DNA of 64,000 nucleotides from Bog-532 sp963805255 (GCA_963805255.1 CAWDTK010000011.1:434001-498000); one strand, 5' to 3'; shown: positions 7,918-17,212, numbered from the stretch's first letter. Translations and numbers: made by a program. Notes: generated by a model from the letters alone, not told the origin.

Positions 7918-10266
7918 TTGATCTTCTTCGGATATGCCGCCGGGCGGCAATCTAGCGCTGAGACCATCAAAGCGACAGCACGCAAGCTCGAAGACGAGTG
8001 TGGTCAAGAAACCCAACTCTGGGAGACAATGCTGGTCGACGGGCGCATAATCATCGACCGAGTACTTGAGCGAATTGATGCAGCCGAAATGTGCATCTTT
8101 GATATGACAAAACAAAGTGAGAATGTCCTCTTCGAAGTCGGCTATGCCATCGCAAAGGCTAAGCCAATATGGCTCACATTGGACACGACAGTTAGTAAGG
8201 CCGTGTCAGAATGGAAGGAGCTGGCTATGCTGAATCCGATCGGATATACATACTATAAGAATAGCCAACAGCTAGTAGACTATTTTAATAAGTCTAATCC
8301 GCTCAGCAGCCTAACTCCGGTATACGATGATCTGATTGAACCGGTTCTCCCTGGCGCCCATCAGGATCAATCTATACTATACTGCTCAACATTTGAGCCA
8401 TTCGAGGCATCGAATCGACTATCCACATTTCTGGATGGGCGCCGCCAGCACGGCCTGAAAATTATAATCTCAGATCCCAAAGAATCAACTCTGGATTCAA
8501 TTACCTGGTACGCGCCAAGAATAGTGCAGTCCTCAGGCGTACTTATTCATTTCGCTGGACAGCACCGCAACCGCTCCTCTCTGCATAACCGCAGGCACGC
8601 TCTTGTAGCGGGCATGGCGCACGGGTTCGAGCTTCCGATGATTATGCTCGCCGAGGAGAACTATCTTGCTCCATTTGACTACCAAACTTTGCTAAGCACG
8701 TATGAATCGGCCGATGACTGCGTAAGGAGAGCGAGAAGATGGATCGACTCGCTAACGTTCGCTGGTATTGACTGGAAAAGTCCACGAGCGGCCTCTCGCG
8801 GTTCTCTTTCAGGACTGCGCTTCGGTGAACACGTGGCTGAGAATGAATTGTCTGAGCTGATTGACTACTTCATCGAAACTTCCGCCTATGAAGAAGTCGT
8901 AGCCGCTCGCGACGCGATCTTTGTCGGACATCGCGGGACTGGAAAAACTGCAAACGCCACCCAAGCGTATGAGTTTATCGCTTCCAATAAGGACAATATG
9001 GCTGTCCTTATCAAGCCACCAGGTTTCGAATTTCCGACCCTCTTCTCGCTAATTGGTAGGCTTGGGGACACGCAACGTGATTACTTTCTAGATTCACTCT
9101 GGCGCTTCATAATACAAACGGAGATCGCATCCGTAGCACTCACAAAGATTGAAGATCGGCCACCCAGCATTCCGCGCAGCGAAGCCGAACAGTCATTCGC
9201 TGCTTATGCTCACGCGGCCCCATTTGATGTGCATATGGACATGTCAGTCCGCCTAGAGCAGGCGCTTAATTACCTACACGAAAACCTACCATCCAATCTT
9301 TCAGGTGGGACTACAACCCGTAATCTAATCAACGAAGCTTTTCATACGGAGGCCCTAGCTCAACTCCGCAAAGAACTTGGCCCAATACTTAAGGATAAGA
9401 AGCGAGTCGCTGTCTTTGTCGACAACCTAGATAAAGGTTGGGAGAAGGGCGCAGACTTTAAACAAGTTGCCCGGCTAATTCTGGGCTTGCTGACGGCACG
9501 AGGACGACTCGTGCGCGACTTCGGCAAGCAAGACTTTTGGCGCGACCGCATAAAATTGACGGTAGCGATCTTTCTGAGAAGTGATATTTACGAATACCTT
9601 CGCAACGAAGCCCGGGAACCCGACAAGCTTCCATTGTCGACGATAGCGTGGCGTGATCCAGCAACGTTGCTAGCGGTCATCGAGACTCGCTTTGAGGTGA
9701 GTGCAGGTGGATCTCGTAAGGCGGCAGATCTATGGAACACTTACTTCTGCCCTGAAGTGGATGGCCAGCCCACGAGAGAATACATCACTTCTGTTGTACT
9801 GCCGCGACCGCGGGACGTCGTGTACTTCTGCAATATGGCAGTGGGCCGCGCCCTCGATAGACGACACGATCGAGTCGAGGCGGAAGATTTCCGTTCAGCC
9901 GAGGAGACTTACTCCCAATATGCATATGAAGCGCTCTTGGTTGAGAACGGTGTAACGATCCCAGAGATGAAAGATGCGCTGCTTGGCTTCTTGGATGCTC
10001 CGTCCATAATTACCAGACCAGAAATTAATGCATGCCTAGACCTAACAGATCTTCCGTCCGAGAGATATGAAAGCATCGTAACTAAACTGATCCTGGCATC
10101 TTTCCTTGGACTGGAGATAAAGCCGAGAAATTTTTCTTTTCCCGAGGTTGGCAGCGACATGAGGCGAGCTTATGCGCAGGCTCGGAGGCTAATTTCTGAT
10201 ACCCAGATCCAGCGTTTTTTCATAAATCGAGCATTTCATTCATTCTTGGGTATCGTGGAGCGGTAA
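7918..10266 (+). CDS. Putative defence ATPase: nucleoside deoxyribosyltransferase-like N-terminus plus P-loop NTPase
   Basis: TTG 7918 is preferred over TTG 7912 because GGGAG (7907-7911) is then six bases upstream; the product is 782 residues. Residues 1-105 (IFFGYAAGR, DMTKQSENVLFEVGYAIA) resemble nucleoside 2-deoxyribosyltransferase/TIR-like folds that act on nucleotides. Residues 337-344 (GHRGTGKT) are Walker A, and VFVDNLDKGW near 500 is Walker B-like, as in the Sll1717-type P-loop ATPases. A large helical C-terminus follows. It is clearly richer in A+T than its neighbours, which suggests transfer. Effector plus NTPase sensor is a usual antiphage design; the defence role is inferred. Confidence 0.7.
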   Translation: MIFFGYAAGRQSSAETIKATARKLEDECGQETQLWETMLVDGRIIIDRVLERIDAAEMCIFDMTKQSENVLFEVGYAIAKAKPIWLTLDTTVSKAVSEWKELAMLNPIGYTYYKNSQQLVDYFNKSNPLSSLTPVYDDLIEPVLPGAHQDQSILYCSTFEPFEASNRLSTFLDGRRQHGLKIIISDPKESTLDSITWYAPRIVQSSGVLIHFAGQHRNRSSLHNRRHALVAGMAHGFELPMIMLAEENYLAPFDYQTLLSTYESADDCVRRARRWIDSLTFAGIDWKSPRAASRGSLSGLRFGEHVAENELSELIDYFIETSAYEEVVAARDAIFVGHRGTGKTANATQAYEFIASNKDNMAVLIKPPGFEFPTLFSLIGRLGDTQRDYFLDSLWRFIIQTEIASVALTKIEDRPPSIPRSEAEQSFAAYAHAAPFDVHMDMSVRLEQALNYLHENLPSNLSGGTTTRNLINEAFHTEALAQLRKELGPILKDKKRVAVFVDNLDKGWEKGADFKQVARLILGLLTARGRLVRDFGKQDFWRDRIKLTVAIFLRSDIYEYLRNEAREPDKLPLSTIAWRDPATLLAVIETRFEVSAGGSRKAADLWNTYFCPEVDGQPTREYITSVVLPRPRDVVYFCNMAVGRALDRRHDRVEAEDFRSAEETYSQYAYEALLVENGVTIPEMKDALLGFLDAPSIITRPEINACLDLTDLPSERYESIVTKLILASFLGLEIKPRNFSFPEVGSDMRRAYAQARRLISDTQIQRFFINRAFHSFLGIVER

Positions 10267-10319
10267 TGACCATTCATGATGATCACCACAAACTGAATTT
10301 CTTTGATGTCCGGATTTCT

Positions 10320-10823
10320 CTATCGAAAGATGTACGAGCAGAAAGCTGAAATATAGATAGCTGCGAAAACAGCCGGAGTCCACTGCTCCAGACGCGTAAG
10401 GCGCCAGTAACGGGCTACCCCTGCTCCTGTTATCAGAGTGTTCCATTCAGCTTGCCAAGGCGAAGCAGGCAGTCGCTTTTCAAATTCATGAATTACCTTG
10501 TATTTGCTCGAATTGAGCATTCTATATGATCGGATAAGTAGAAACCAAGATGCGCATTGAACAAGTAGTGCCAAGAGTGGAAAAATGAGCCAACCCGGGT
10601 CGATGGACCGAGCAGGAAGAAAAGTAGTTACGACGGTGACCAATGCGGCGTTTAGCGTTAGGAAAAACGTGTTCGTTAGGCTGCGTCGCTGGCTTGTTCG
10701 ATCCGCCATTTCAACGTAGACCTCGTATTGCGCAAGGATGGCCTGCTGATAGCCATTGCGTACCGAGTCATAACTGCGACTGCCAATGTGTGAATTCCAT
10801 ACAGTTGAGTTCTCCTCCGGCAT
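10320..10823 (-). CDS. Small three-helix membrane protein, RipA-like
   Basis: 167 residues. Hydrophobic segments lie at about 52-72, 77-97 and 148-167. The stretch from YVEMADRTSQRR into NTFFLTLNAALV resembles the RipA family of octameric membrane proteins, often found in accessory islands. It converges on the ATPase gene with 53 bp between stops. The atypical base composition is shared with that gene, so the two may have arrived together. The molecular role is unknown. Confidence 0.6.
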   Translation of the reverse strand: MPEENSTVWNSHIGSRSYDSVRNGYQQAILAQYEVYVEMADRTSQRRSLTNTFFLTLNAALVTVVTTFLPARSIDPGWLIFPLLALLVQCASWFLLIRSYRMLNSSKYKVIHEFEKRLPASPWQAEWNTLITGAGVARYWRLTRLEQWTPAVFAAIYISAFCSYIFR

Positions 10824-10936
10824 GGCTCCATCCCTGGCATAGTATTGCGGCGGTTTATCTGGCCTATTAGGTACGCCGGCTCGGCAACGCTGCGGGGGCG
10901 GGGCTAAGCGTCGGTACTCTGTATTAGACGGCTCTA

Positions 10937-11292
10937 GTCGCGGCCTACCTGGGCGTCACGCAAACTCGCAATGAACTGGTCACCGACCTGATAGGCCCAA
11001 GTTGCTACACCCGAATCTACCGCTTTTCTCCCGACCGTGACGCTGCCAAGCCTAGCATCCAGACTCTTACATCAATATTCCTATCGAGTGCAGCCAATCT
11101 GAGCTGCCCGCCGACGATCAGCATCTGCCCGGCCGTCTCGTCGCTTACTTCGAAAAGACGATCGGCCCGCGCGGCTGGACGACGGATCAAATTAAGGGAC
11201 TCCACCGGCAGGAACTCGGGTCAGACCAGCGGGCCAGGGCCACCATGTACATACCCCACCTACACGAATCAGCTCAGCTCGGCCCTGTCTAG
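10937..11292 (+). pseudogene. Decayed coding remnant with a frameshift
   Basis: Two coding-looking stretches in different frames follow each other. The first contains TRNELVTDLIGPSCYTR and the second runs from about 11059 to TAG 11290-11292 with LVAYFEKTIGPRGWTTD. A stop at 11053 and the frame change rule out an intact gene. No family recognised. The remainder of 10824-10936 holds nothing I can name. Confidence 0.35.
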
Positions 11293-11707
11293 CCTCAGCC
11301 CTGCCTAGGTCCAGCCCTGCTTAGGTTCAGCCCGGCTGTGAGAACTTTCTGTACGTCTTCAAGGCGGCCCGCCGGGCCGCTCGCGCCGCCAGCTCGGACG
11401 GCTCAGTCGCGCTCCCGCTCCGCTCCCGCGTGACTGGCCTCTGTCGCCGGCTGGCTGGCGCGAAAGTCAAGACGGGGCCGCGGGAACCCGGGAAGTCACG
11501 GAGCCGCGGCGGATTTGACACGGGGACCCCTCGCGGCGGCTCCATCGGGCTTACGAGGCCGACCTGGGAAGGCCGCCCGATCGCGGGCAAGCGTACAGCC
11601 GCCGCCCCCGTGTAAAATCCACCGCTCCGTCGGCGCCAGGCTGTACGTCTGCCCACCCGCGACGCAAGGACAACAATCAGGAGCCGATGTAGTCGCCACC
11701 TTGTACG
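11293..11707. other. Intergenic with short GC-rich repeats
   Basis: 11280-11340 repeats variants of CCCTGCCTAGGTCCAG and TTAGGTTCAG three times. The rest is GC-rich with short competing frames on both strands, none with a credible start or family match. A weak GGAG at 11681 lies too far upstream to serve the GTG start of the DUF262 gene. Confidence 0.4.
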
Positions 11708-13117
11708 GTGTCAGGCGTGACGTCTAACCCAAAGCCAGCAGACCCCGAGCAAGCAAGTGTAAGTACGGGAGACGCAGCTCCCGTGAGCGGCCTCTGGCAA
11801 GCCGTCGGCTTGGACACCGAGATCGCCTTGGCCAAAGGTGAGGCAGCGCCACCAGCGCCTGACGGCTCCGCATCGGTATGGATGCTCGTGGGCAAGGTCT
11901 CAGACGAGGACCTTCCTGATCCGACTGAGGCTGAGAGCGCACCGCTGGATGAACAGGTCGTTGATGTCGATGCTGATGTCCCCGATGACGATACCCCTAC
12001 GGCGCACCAAGCGCTCCGCTACTACGGGGTGGACTTTGACGTTGAAGGCCTGGTCCGGCGTTTCGATCGTGGTGACCTCATAGTGCCAAGTTTCGACCCC
12101 GCGGCGGATACTGGCGGGGAAGTTGAGGGATTCCAGAGGCGGTTCGTTTGGCCTAAAAGGCAGATGGATAGGTTTGTGGAATCACTACTTCTTGGCTATC
12201 CAGTTCCGGGAATTTTCTTGGTTGAGCAGCCAAACAGGCGTTTTCTTGTCTTGGACGGTCAGCAGCGGATTAAGACGCTAAGCGCCTTTTATCAAGGGAC
12301 ATACGGACCTTCAGGTAAAGAAAAAGTATTTCGCCTGGACTTTGTGAACGAGGAGCTGCGCGAGCTCACCTACAAGACTTTGCTGGAGCCAGACAAGCGG
12401 CTCCTCGACACGACGATCCTCCAATCAACGATAGTTGTGCCCCAAGGGGCAGATATGGAGTCGGTGTATCGTGTCTTCGAGCGGATCAATAGCAGCGGTA
12501 TCAAGCTTCAGCCACAGGAGATCCGCGTAGCTTTGTTTGCCGGATCGACCATTAGAATGCTCCGTGATCTCAACAACATCGTGAGCTGGCGAGCTCTATT
12601 CGGTCCACCGCACTCACGCTTGAAGGATCACGAGCTTATTCTGCGCTACCTGGCGCTTCTTGAAAGCACCGAACAACTGATTAAACATGGCTGGAACCGC
12701 AATTCGGCTCGGTCAGAAGTTCCGGAGGGAGAGGCGGTCTACAGGCCCGCCATGACAACATTTCTAAATAGCTACCTTTCGCGTCATCACGAGATGGAAT
12801 CGGTGGAGTCGGCCGCCATCACCAAGGAGTTCCGAACAATAACCGAGGCGTTGGCCGCTGCCGGTGGTCGATCTGTCTTGCGATTTAGTGGCACTCAAGT
12901 CAACGCGGCGCACACGGATGCCGTGCTCGTAGGGGCGACCTTGGCCGCAAGAGACAAGGGTGGACTGAGCTCCGAAGGTGCATCGAGGGCGTTGGAGCGG
13001 CTTCTCGCTAGTTCGACGTATCGGGATGCGGTAGTCGAGAGTACGTCTCATCTCGAAAGTGTGAACGCGCGGCTGAAAGAATCCATTGCCGCCTTTGGGG
13101 AATTTGCGGCAAGATGA
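11708..13117 (+). CDS. DUF262-domain protein, probable defence component
   Basis: 469 residues from GTG 11708; the exact start is uncertain because no good ribosome site is seen. The segment FVWPKRQMDRFVESLLLGYPVPG followed by FLVLDGQQRIKTL is diagnostic of DUF262, which has a ParB/sulfiredoxin-like fold and can hydrolyse nucleotides, as in GmrS of the GmrSD type IV restriction enzyme. There is no DUF1524 HNH nuclease domain. Instead, the HEPN gene overlaps its stop codon (ATGA). The first 100 residues are acidic and low in complexity. DUF262 plus HEPN in one unit suggests a sensor-RNase pair. Confidence 0.85.
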   Translation: MSGVTSNPKPADPEQASVSTGDAAPVSGLWQAVGLDTEIALAKGEAAPPAPDGSASVWMLVGKVSDEDLPDPTEAESAPLDEQVVDVDADVPDDDTPTAHQALRYYGVDFDVEGLVRRFDRGDLIVPSFDPAADTGGEVEGFQRRFVWPKRQMDRFVESLLLGYPVPGIFLVEQPNRRFLVLDGQQRIKTLSAFYQGTYGPSGKEKVFRLDFVNEELRELTYKTLLEPDKRLLDTTILQSTIVVPQGADMESVYRVFERINSSGIKLQPQEIRVALFAGSTIRMLRDLNNIVSWRALFGPPHSRLKDHELILRYLALLESTEQLIKHGWNRNSARSEVPEGEAVYRPAMTTFLNSYLSRHHEMESVESAAITKEFRTITEALAAAGGRSVLRFSGTQVNAAHTDAVLVGATLAARDKGGLSSEGASRALERLLASSTYRDAVVESTSHLESVNARLKESIAAFGEFAAR

Positions 13118-13620
13118 CTGCCGGGGAGTCAATCACGGACATCACCAGTGCACGACGAGAGGCTGCCCGCCTAAAGCAACAGCTTGATACACTCTACATA
13201 AACTATAGCGCCGCCCTGCACGACGTCCCCATCAACTTCCAAGGCGAACTTCACAAATACATGTGTGTGCGGCTGGCGGGGTATCTAGAACAACTGATAT
13301 TTGTGGCAGTAGTTGGCTATCTAAAATCCACCGCCGGACCGCAGGCCGCATCGTTTGCTCTATCTAATTGGAAACATGCGCCCAATCTTGGCCCGCAGGC
13401 AATTCAATCGCTGTTTGATCGCTTTGGGGGACCGTGGGACGACGATCTAAAGCAATTTCTTGAAGACGCTGATCGTAAGGGAGCTCTGGGCACGCTCATT
13501 AAGATTCGGAATGATACGGCACATGGTGATAGTTACAGCGGAAGCCTACCCAGCGTAGCTAGCTACAAGCAATTGATCGACGAGATTCACGGCTGGGTAA
13601 ACCGTGTTGTATTCGCATAG
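13114..13620 (+). CDS. HEPN-domain protein (RiboL-PSP-HEPN type), probable RNase effector
   Basis: 168 residues, helical throughout. RNDTAH at 132-137 is the Rx4H catalytic signature of HEPN ribonucleases. The start overlaps the DUF262 stop by four bases, so the two proteins are probably made in a fixed ratio. HEPN proteins paired with a second gene often act as abortive-infection RNases restrained by their partner. That role is inferred from family and coupling. Confidence 0.8.
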   Translation: MTAGESITDITSARREAARLKQQLDTLYINYSAALHDVPINFQGELHKYMCVRLAGYLEQLIFVAVVGYLKSTAGPQAASFALSNWKHAPNLGPQAIQSLFDRFGGPWDDDLKQFLEDADRKGALGTLIKIRNDTAHGDSYSGSLPSVASYKQLIDEIHGWVNRVVFA

Positions 13621-14012
13621 GGAATAGTACCGGTATTCAAGGAGCAGCCCAAGCATGACAGACCGACACACCTTCCCTTAACGACCAACTTGGCAACGGC
13701 GGTCTAGGCACGCCAGTTGCCGCCATGAAAGTTGCTGACCTCCAGTACCAGAAGCGAGTCGACAGCGGTTACCGTATTCGGAACTGGGGCCAGAGCATCC
13801 GACCTATTCGGCCCCAGAGGTCCCGTCACCGACCACTGATAGAGCGAATTCGGTCGAGGCACATCGGGGGCACATCACCGCGAGATCTGCCCAAAAGCGT
13901 AGGGAACCGGTGAGATTTCAACCGCGGGTCAGGCGGCATACCAAGTGCATCAGTCAAGTTCAGAGACCCTCCAGCACAAGACCCGGGCTACAGGCCGACT
14001 CGCGCCTTAGCG
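13621..14012. other. Intergenic, no gene supported
   Basis: About 390 bp. A 62-codon frame at 13725-13913 has no ribosome site and an unconvincing basic composition, so I leave it out. No RNA gene or clear inverted repeat is seen. Confidence 0.4.
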
Positions 14013-14180
14013 CTAGCTCACAGCTTCGTTAGCGATGACTTCCTGTGCCACAGCAAGCCGGTTGACAGCAGACGCAAGAGCTAGCACGGCATAGACCATG
14101 GCGGTTTCGTTGTCTCCTTGCATGGACGAATTGTGAGCAGCCTGCTCATGGTCGCCTGGACCGATCATGTGATCACTCAT
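14013..14180 (-). CDS. Small hypothetical protein, 55 residues
   Basis: The chosen start is ATG 14180, with GGAGGG ten bases upstream; a longer frame begins at 14291 but its extra residues are Cys/Ser/Arg-rich and unlikely. The product has an acidic N-terminus, then a helical Ala/Val-rich segment (YAVLALASAVNRLAVAQEV). It may be a small helical accessory protein of the element. Confidence 0.45.
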   Translation of the reverse strand: MSDHMIGPGDHEQAAHNSSMQGDNETAMVYAVLALASAVNRLAVAQEVIANEAVS

Positions 14181-14755
14181 GGTGGGCGCACCCTCCGTGT
14201 CATCGATGCTTGTTTGTTCGTACCTAAACACAGAGCTACGACAGTTACCGCTCGACCGGCAGCAGCAAACGGCAGCAACCACATCGCCCATGCGTGTCCG
14301 TTACCGACTAAGAATGGCCGCCTGACCTGCTTCAATGACCTCTTTTGACCGTGCTACCACTACTTCACACCGAGGAGCTCACCGTTTGTTGCCGGCGGGG
14401 GTGCCGGGAACGCGGCGGCGTAGTCGAGGGCAGCCTGCAGTCGTATTAGGGATGCGAGGTTCCCGCTGGGCTGGGCGCCTGGGTTCCCGCTGGGGTTGAT
14501 GAAGGAGGGTCAGCGACCCCCGGGCACAGGACCCGGCGTAAGGACCGGGCTCGCCCGCCTCAATTTCGCTGACCTACGCAGCAGAACCTGTATGCCTGAT
14601 CTGTACCCGGGGGTAACAGACCTTCGGCGGTAAGTCCGGGGGCTTTCGGCCCCTGTGGTTCCGGGCAGGCAGACGAGCGTTGACAGGGAAGCTTTCCGGG
14701 ATTCTCGCCCGCCTGGCTCCGAGTTCCAGCACACAGTGTGCATGGAGGAGACATC
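14181..14755. other. Intergenic with a 3' gene remnant on the minus strand
   Basis: On the minus strand 14510-14360 reads as a coding-like tail, including ASLIRLQAALDYAAAF and ending TNGELLGVK-stop. It has no start and is preceded by a stop, so it is a remnant. GGTTCCCGCTGG occurs twice at about 14458-14492. The right part should carry the promoter of the phasin-like gene. Confidence 0.35.
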
Positions 14756-15058
14756 ATGGCAAACCCGCAGGAGCAGCCATACACCGAGATGGTCAAGCAG
14801 GCTCAGGACGCGTTGCTGACCCTGCTCGACACCTGGACCCGGACATTTCAGCAGGCGCTGTCGGCCGCTGCGCCAGTGAATCCCGAGCACTTGATCGACC
14901 AGACGTTCGACTCCGCCGGCAAGCTGGTGAATGCTCAGCTGAATGCTCAGCGGCAGTTCATCAAGCAGGCGGCGGCGAGCGGCACTGCGGTCACCGAAAC
15001 CGTCCGGGCCGGTACCGCGCAGATGACCGAAGCCCTCCGGGGCGGTTCAGTTCTCTGA
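14756..15058 (+). CDS. Phasin-like helical protein
   Basis: 100 residues from ATG 14756, six bases after GGAGGA. The sequence is an amphipathic helix with regular Gln/Ala spacing (NAQLNAQRQFIKQAAASG), as in phasins and other granule- or membrane-associated coiled-coil proteins. Phasins coat polyhydroxyalkanoate granules, but no PHA gene is nearby, so substrate and role are open. It lies between the defence cargo and the attachment site. Confidence 0.6.
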   Translation: MANPQEQPYTEMVKQAQDALLTLLDTWTRTFQQALSAAAPVNPEHLIDQTFDSAGKLVNAQLNAQRQFIKQAAASGTAVTETVRAGTAQMTEALRGGSVL

Positions 15059-15376
15059 AGCCGAGACCGCGACTGCCGCGCGTACCGCAATCGACGCCGC
15101 ACTGGCGGCTTGACGGCGGGACCTACCGCGGCTGGAGCTAGATCCGGCAGCTCAGTGACAGCGCCCGGCGGAGGCCGCCGGACATCCGATTGACCCACAG
15201 GCGCCCATCCCGGCCGCCTGGGCAAACCGCCTCCAGGTGGCCGCAAGAAGTCAGCGGCTGAGTGACTAACTGAGTGACAATCGCCGCGAACGCCCACGGA
15301 CGTTCGCGTATCGCCGCGTATCTACTAACGCAGCTCATGACAGGATTTTCGCTGGTAATTTCGCCTTAGAAGATGC
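15059..15376. other. Intergenic flank of the attachment site with an inverted repeat
   Basis: About 320 bp. CGCGAACG (15285-15292) and CGTTCGCG (15301-15308) form a perfect 8-bp stem with an 8-nt loop. GAGTGAC occurs twice at about 15260-15277. Repeats beside an integrase core can be arm-type binding sites; that is a suggestion only. No gene is seen. Confidence 0.4.
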
Positions 15377-15419
15377 CTGGGGGTCAAGGGGTCGCGGGTT
15401 CAAATCCCGCCGTCCCGAC
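15377..15419 (+). tRNA. 3' half of tRNA-Pro(GGG), attachment-site core
   Basis: The sequence runs from the anticodon loop CTGGGGG (anticodon GGG at 15379-15381) through the 3' anticodon stem TCAAG, T-stem GCGGG, T-loop TTCAAAT, CCCGC and the acceptor 3' strand. The 5' half of a tRNA is absent upstream. Actinomycete elements such as pSAM2 insert in tRNA-Pro and duplicate the 3' part, so this is an att core, not a working tRNA. The integrase gene starts about 100 bp to the right. Confidence 0.8.
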
Positions 15420-15522
15420 AACAAAACAGCAGGTCACACGGTGTCTGAGCCGCCGCATTTGGGTTACTGCCAACCTTGGCGCTAATCTGGAGCAAATCCC
15501 TCGACGTGAGACGGCGAGCAGC

Positions 15523-16668
15523 ATGCGAGGCCACGTCCGCAAACGCAACTCCGGATACTGCTACGTCCTGTACCTCGGACGCGACGAGACCGGCAAGAAG
15601 CGCCAGAAATGGGTCAGCGGGTTCAGGACCAAGCGCGAGTGTGAACGAGCACTCGCCGCGGCTCTGGAACGCTGCCACGCCGGCACCTGGACTGACCCCG
15701 GTAAGCAGACTGTCGCCGAGTATCTCAACCGGTGGTTGGAAGCTGTGGCGCCATCGCTCAGGGAATCCACCGCCGAGAACTACCGTGTAATCCTCGAACG
15801 GTGGATCGTCCCCCGGATCGGCAACATACGGCTCGCTCAGCTCGACGCGGCCCGGATCAGCGCGCTGTACGGCGAACTGCGTGCCTCGGGCCGCACCCAC
15901 GACCACAAGGGGCTCAGCGCCCGCTCTGTACGATATGCGCACGCCATCCTCCGGCACGCGCTCTCGGACGCCGTCCGGTGGGATCTGCTCACTCGCAACC
16001 CGGCTAACCTCGTCGACCCGCCACGCCAGGAACATCGCGAGCCCTCAATCTGGACCGCCGAGAACGTGCGGACGTTCCTCGAGAGCACAACCGCGGACCG
16101 GCTCGGGCCGCTGTGGTACCTCATGCTGGTGACAGGCATGAGGCGAGGCGAGGCGCTCGGGCTCCGGTGGTCCGATCTCGATACCGAGCTGCTCACCATC
16201 ACCGTCCGGCGCGCTCGCGTCGTCGTCGACGGTTGGCGCGTCACGGAGACCGAACCGAAGACGCAGAAAGGGCGCCGCGTCATCCCACTCGACGCCGCAA
16301 CCGTCGCGATACTCGTTGCGCACCATAGGCGCCAGATTGCCGAGCGGCTACGCGCCGGCGAGGCATGGCGGGACACCGACCACATGTTCACGGACGACCT
16401 CGGCGAGCCACTGCACCCTCAGTCGATCACGAAGATGTTCCAGCGGACGGTCAAGGCTGCCGCACTGCCCCCCGTCTCGCTCCACGCCCTGCGCCACACG
16501 AGTGCGACGTTGGCGCTCGTCGCTGGAATCCACCCCACGGTCGTACAACGCAGGCTCGGGCACTCCGACGTCCGCTTGACGCTTGACGTCTACACCCACC
16601 CGGTGGCCAGCGTCGATGGAGATGCGGCGGATCGGATGGGCGCGATCATCCATCCCACCGGGGCCTGA
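15523..16668 (+). CDS. Tyrosine recombinase (site-specific integrase)
   Basis: 381 residues from ATG 15523. An N-terminal arm-binding region (GKKRQKWVSGFRTK) precedes a SAM-like core-binding domain and a complete catalytic domain: R207 (TGMRRGEAL), H321 and R324 (HALRH), H347 (GHSD), and Y357 (DVYTH). It is the type that integrates actinomycete elements and phages into tRNA genes, and it lies next to a tRNA-Pro core. An upstream in-frame ATG at 15373 overlaps the tRNA fragment and is unlikely. Confidence 0.93.
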   Translation: MRGHVRKRNSGYCYVLYLGRDETGKKRQKWVSGFRTKRECERALAAALERCHAGTWTDPGKQTVAEYLNRWLEAVAPSLRESTAENYRVILERWIVPRIGNIRLAQLDAARISALYGELRASGRTHDHKGLSARSVRYAHAILRHALSDAVRWDLLTRNPANLVDPPRQEHREPSIWTAENVRTFLESTTADRLGPLWYLMLVTGMRRGEALGLRWSDLDTELLTITVRRARVVVDGWRVTETEPKTQKGRRVIPLDAATVAILVAHHRRQIAERLRAGEAWRDTDHMFTDDLGEPLHPQSITKMFQRTVKAAALPPVSLHALRHTSATLALVAGIHPTVVQRRLGHSDVRLTLDVYTHPVASVDGDAADRMGAIIHPTGA

Positions 16669-16772
16669 CCGGTCGCCGGACGCTACCACGGCAGCACCTC
16701 AGCAGGAAGGGCGCTTCGCGTCGCACGCGATGGCAGCGCACCGAACCGTCCTTCACTGTTATCGAGGCGCGC

Positions 16773-17027
16773 TCACCATGGCTCCTTCCGACGGCGCATG
16801 TCGATGACCCTCAGCACGCGCATCGTTTCTCCCTCAATTCGGTAGAAGGCGCCAAGCGGTGGAACAGGCCAGAACAGATCATCGGTTCCCGCGACCTGAT
16901 GCCCAAGCGAGAACGCCGTGGTCGCCATCCACGTCATCGCGTTGACGACGGCAGCGGCCTGGACCGACGACCAGTCCGCCACGCTCTCCAGGTCCGCCAG
17001 GGAGGCGGTGCTCCAGAGGAGTCTCAC
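16773..17027 (-). CDS. RelE/ParE-family toxin
   Basis: 84 residues. RLLWSTASLADLESVADW at the N-terminus, GAFYRIEGETMRVLRVIDMRR at the C-terminus and the overall size fit the RelE/ParE superfamily, either mRNA interferases or gyrase poisons. The start overlaps the stop of the upstream antitoxin gene by four bases. It lies 104 bp past the integrase, where such pairs often stabilise elements. Confidence 0.8.
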   Translation of the reverse strand: MRLLWSTASLADLESVADWSSVQAAAVVNAMTWMATTAFSLGHQVAGTDDLFWPVPPLGAFYRIEGETMRVLRVIDMRRRKEPW

Positions 17028-17212
17028 GCGGGAGGGGCAGACATCCCCAGCCGACGGCGGACCTCTTCGGTCGTCAGGAATTCGTCGTCGTTCACCTCAC
17101 CGGCGGCGAAACGGCGATCCCACTCCTGGAGTTCCTCGAGGAGTCCCGGGTTATCACCGAGGACCCGCTCGATCTCCTTATCGATCGGATCCGGCTGGGG
17201 CTGGAGTGCCAT
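17024..17212 (-). CDS. Antitoxin of the RelE/ParE-type pair
   Basis: 62 residues, acidic. The C-terminal part (NDDEFLTTEEVRRRLGM) resembles antitoxin tails that wrap the toxin. It comes first in the pair, overlaps the toxin by ATGA and is of usual antitoxin length. The DNA-binding fold cannot be assigned with certainty. Confidence 0.75.
   Translation of the reverse strand: MALQPQPDPIDKEIERVLGDNPGLLEELQEWDRRFAAGEVNDDEFLTTEEVRRRLGMSAPPA

Noticed and set aside
11327..11699. Several overlapping open frames on both strands
   Set aside because: They are short, very rich in Arg/Gly/Pro, lack ribosome sites and contradict one another. Composition alone explains them.
15373..15522. N-terminal extension of the integrase to ATG 15373
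   Set aside because: The extra codons translate the tRNA-Pro fragment and have no integrase similarity. ATG 15523 precedes the first conserved segment.
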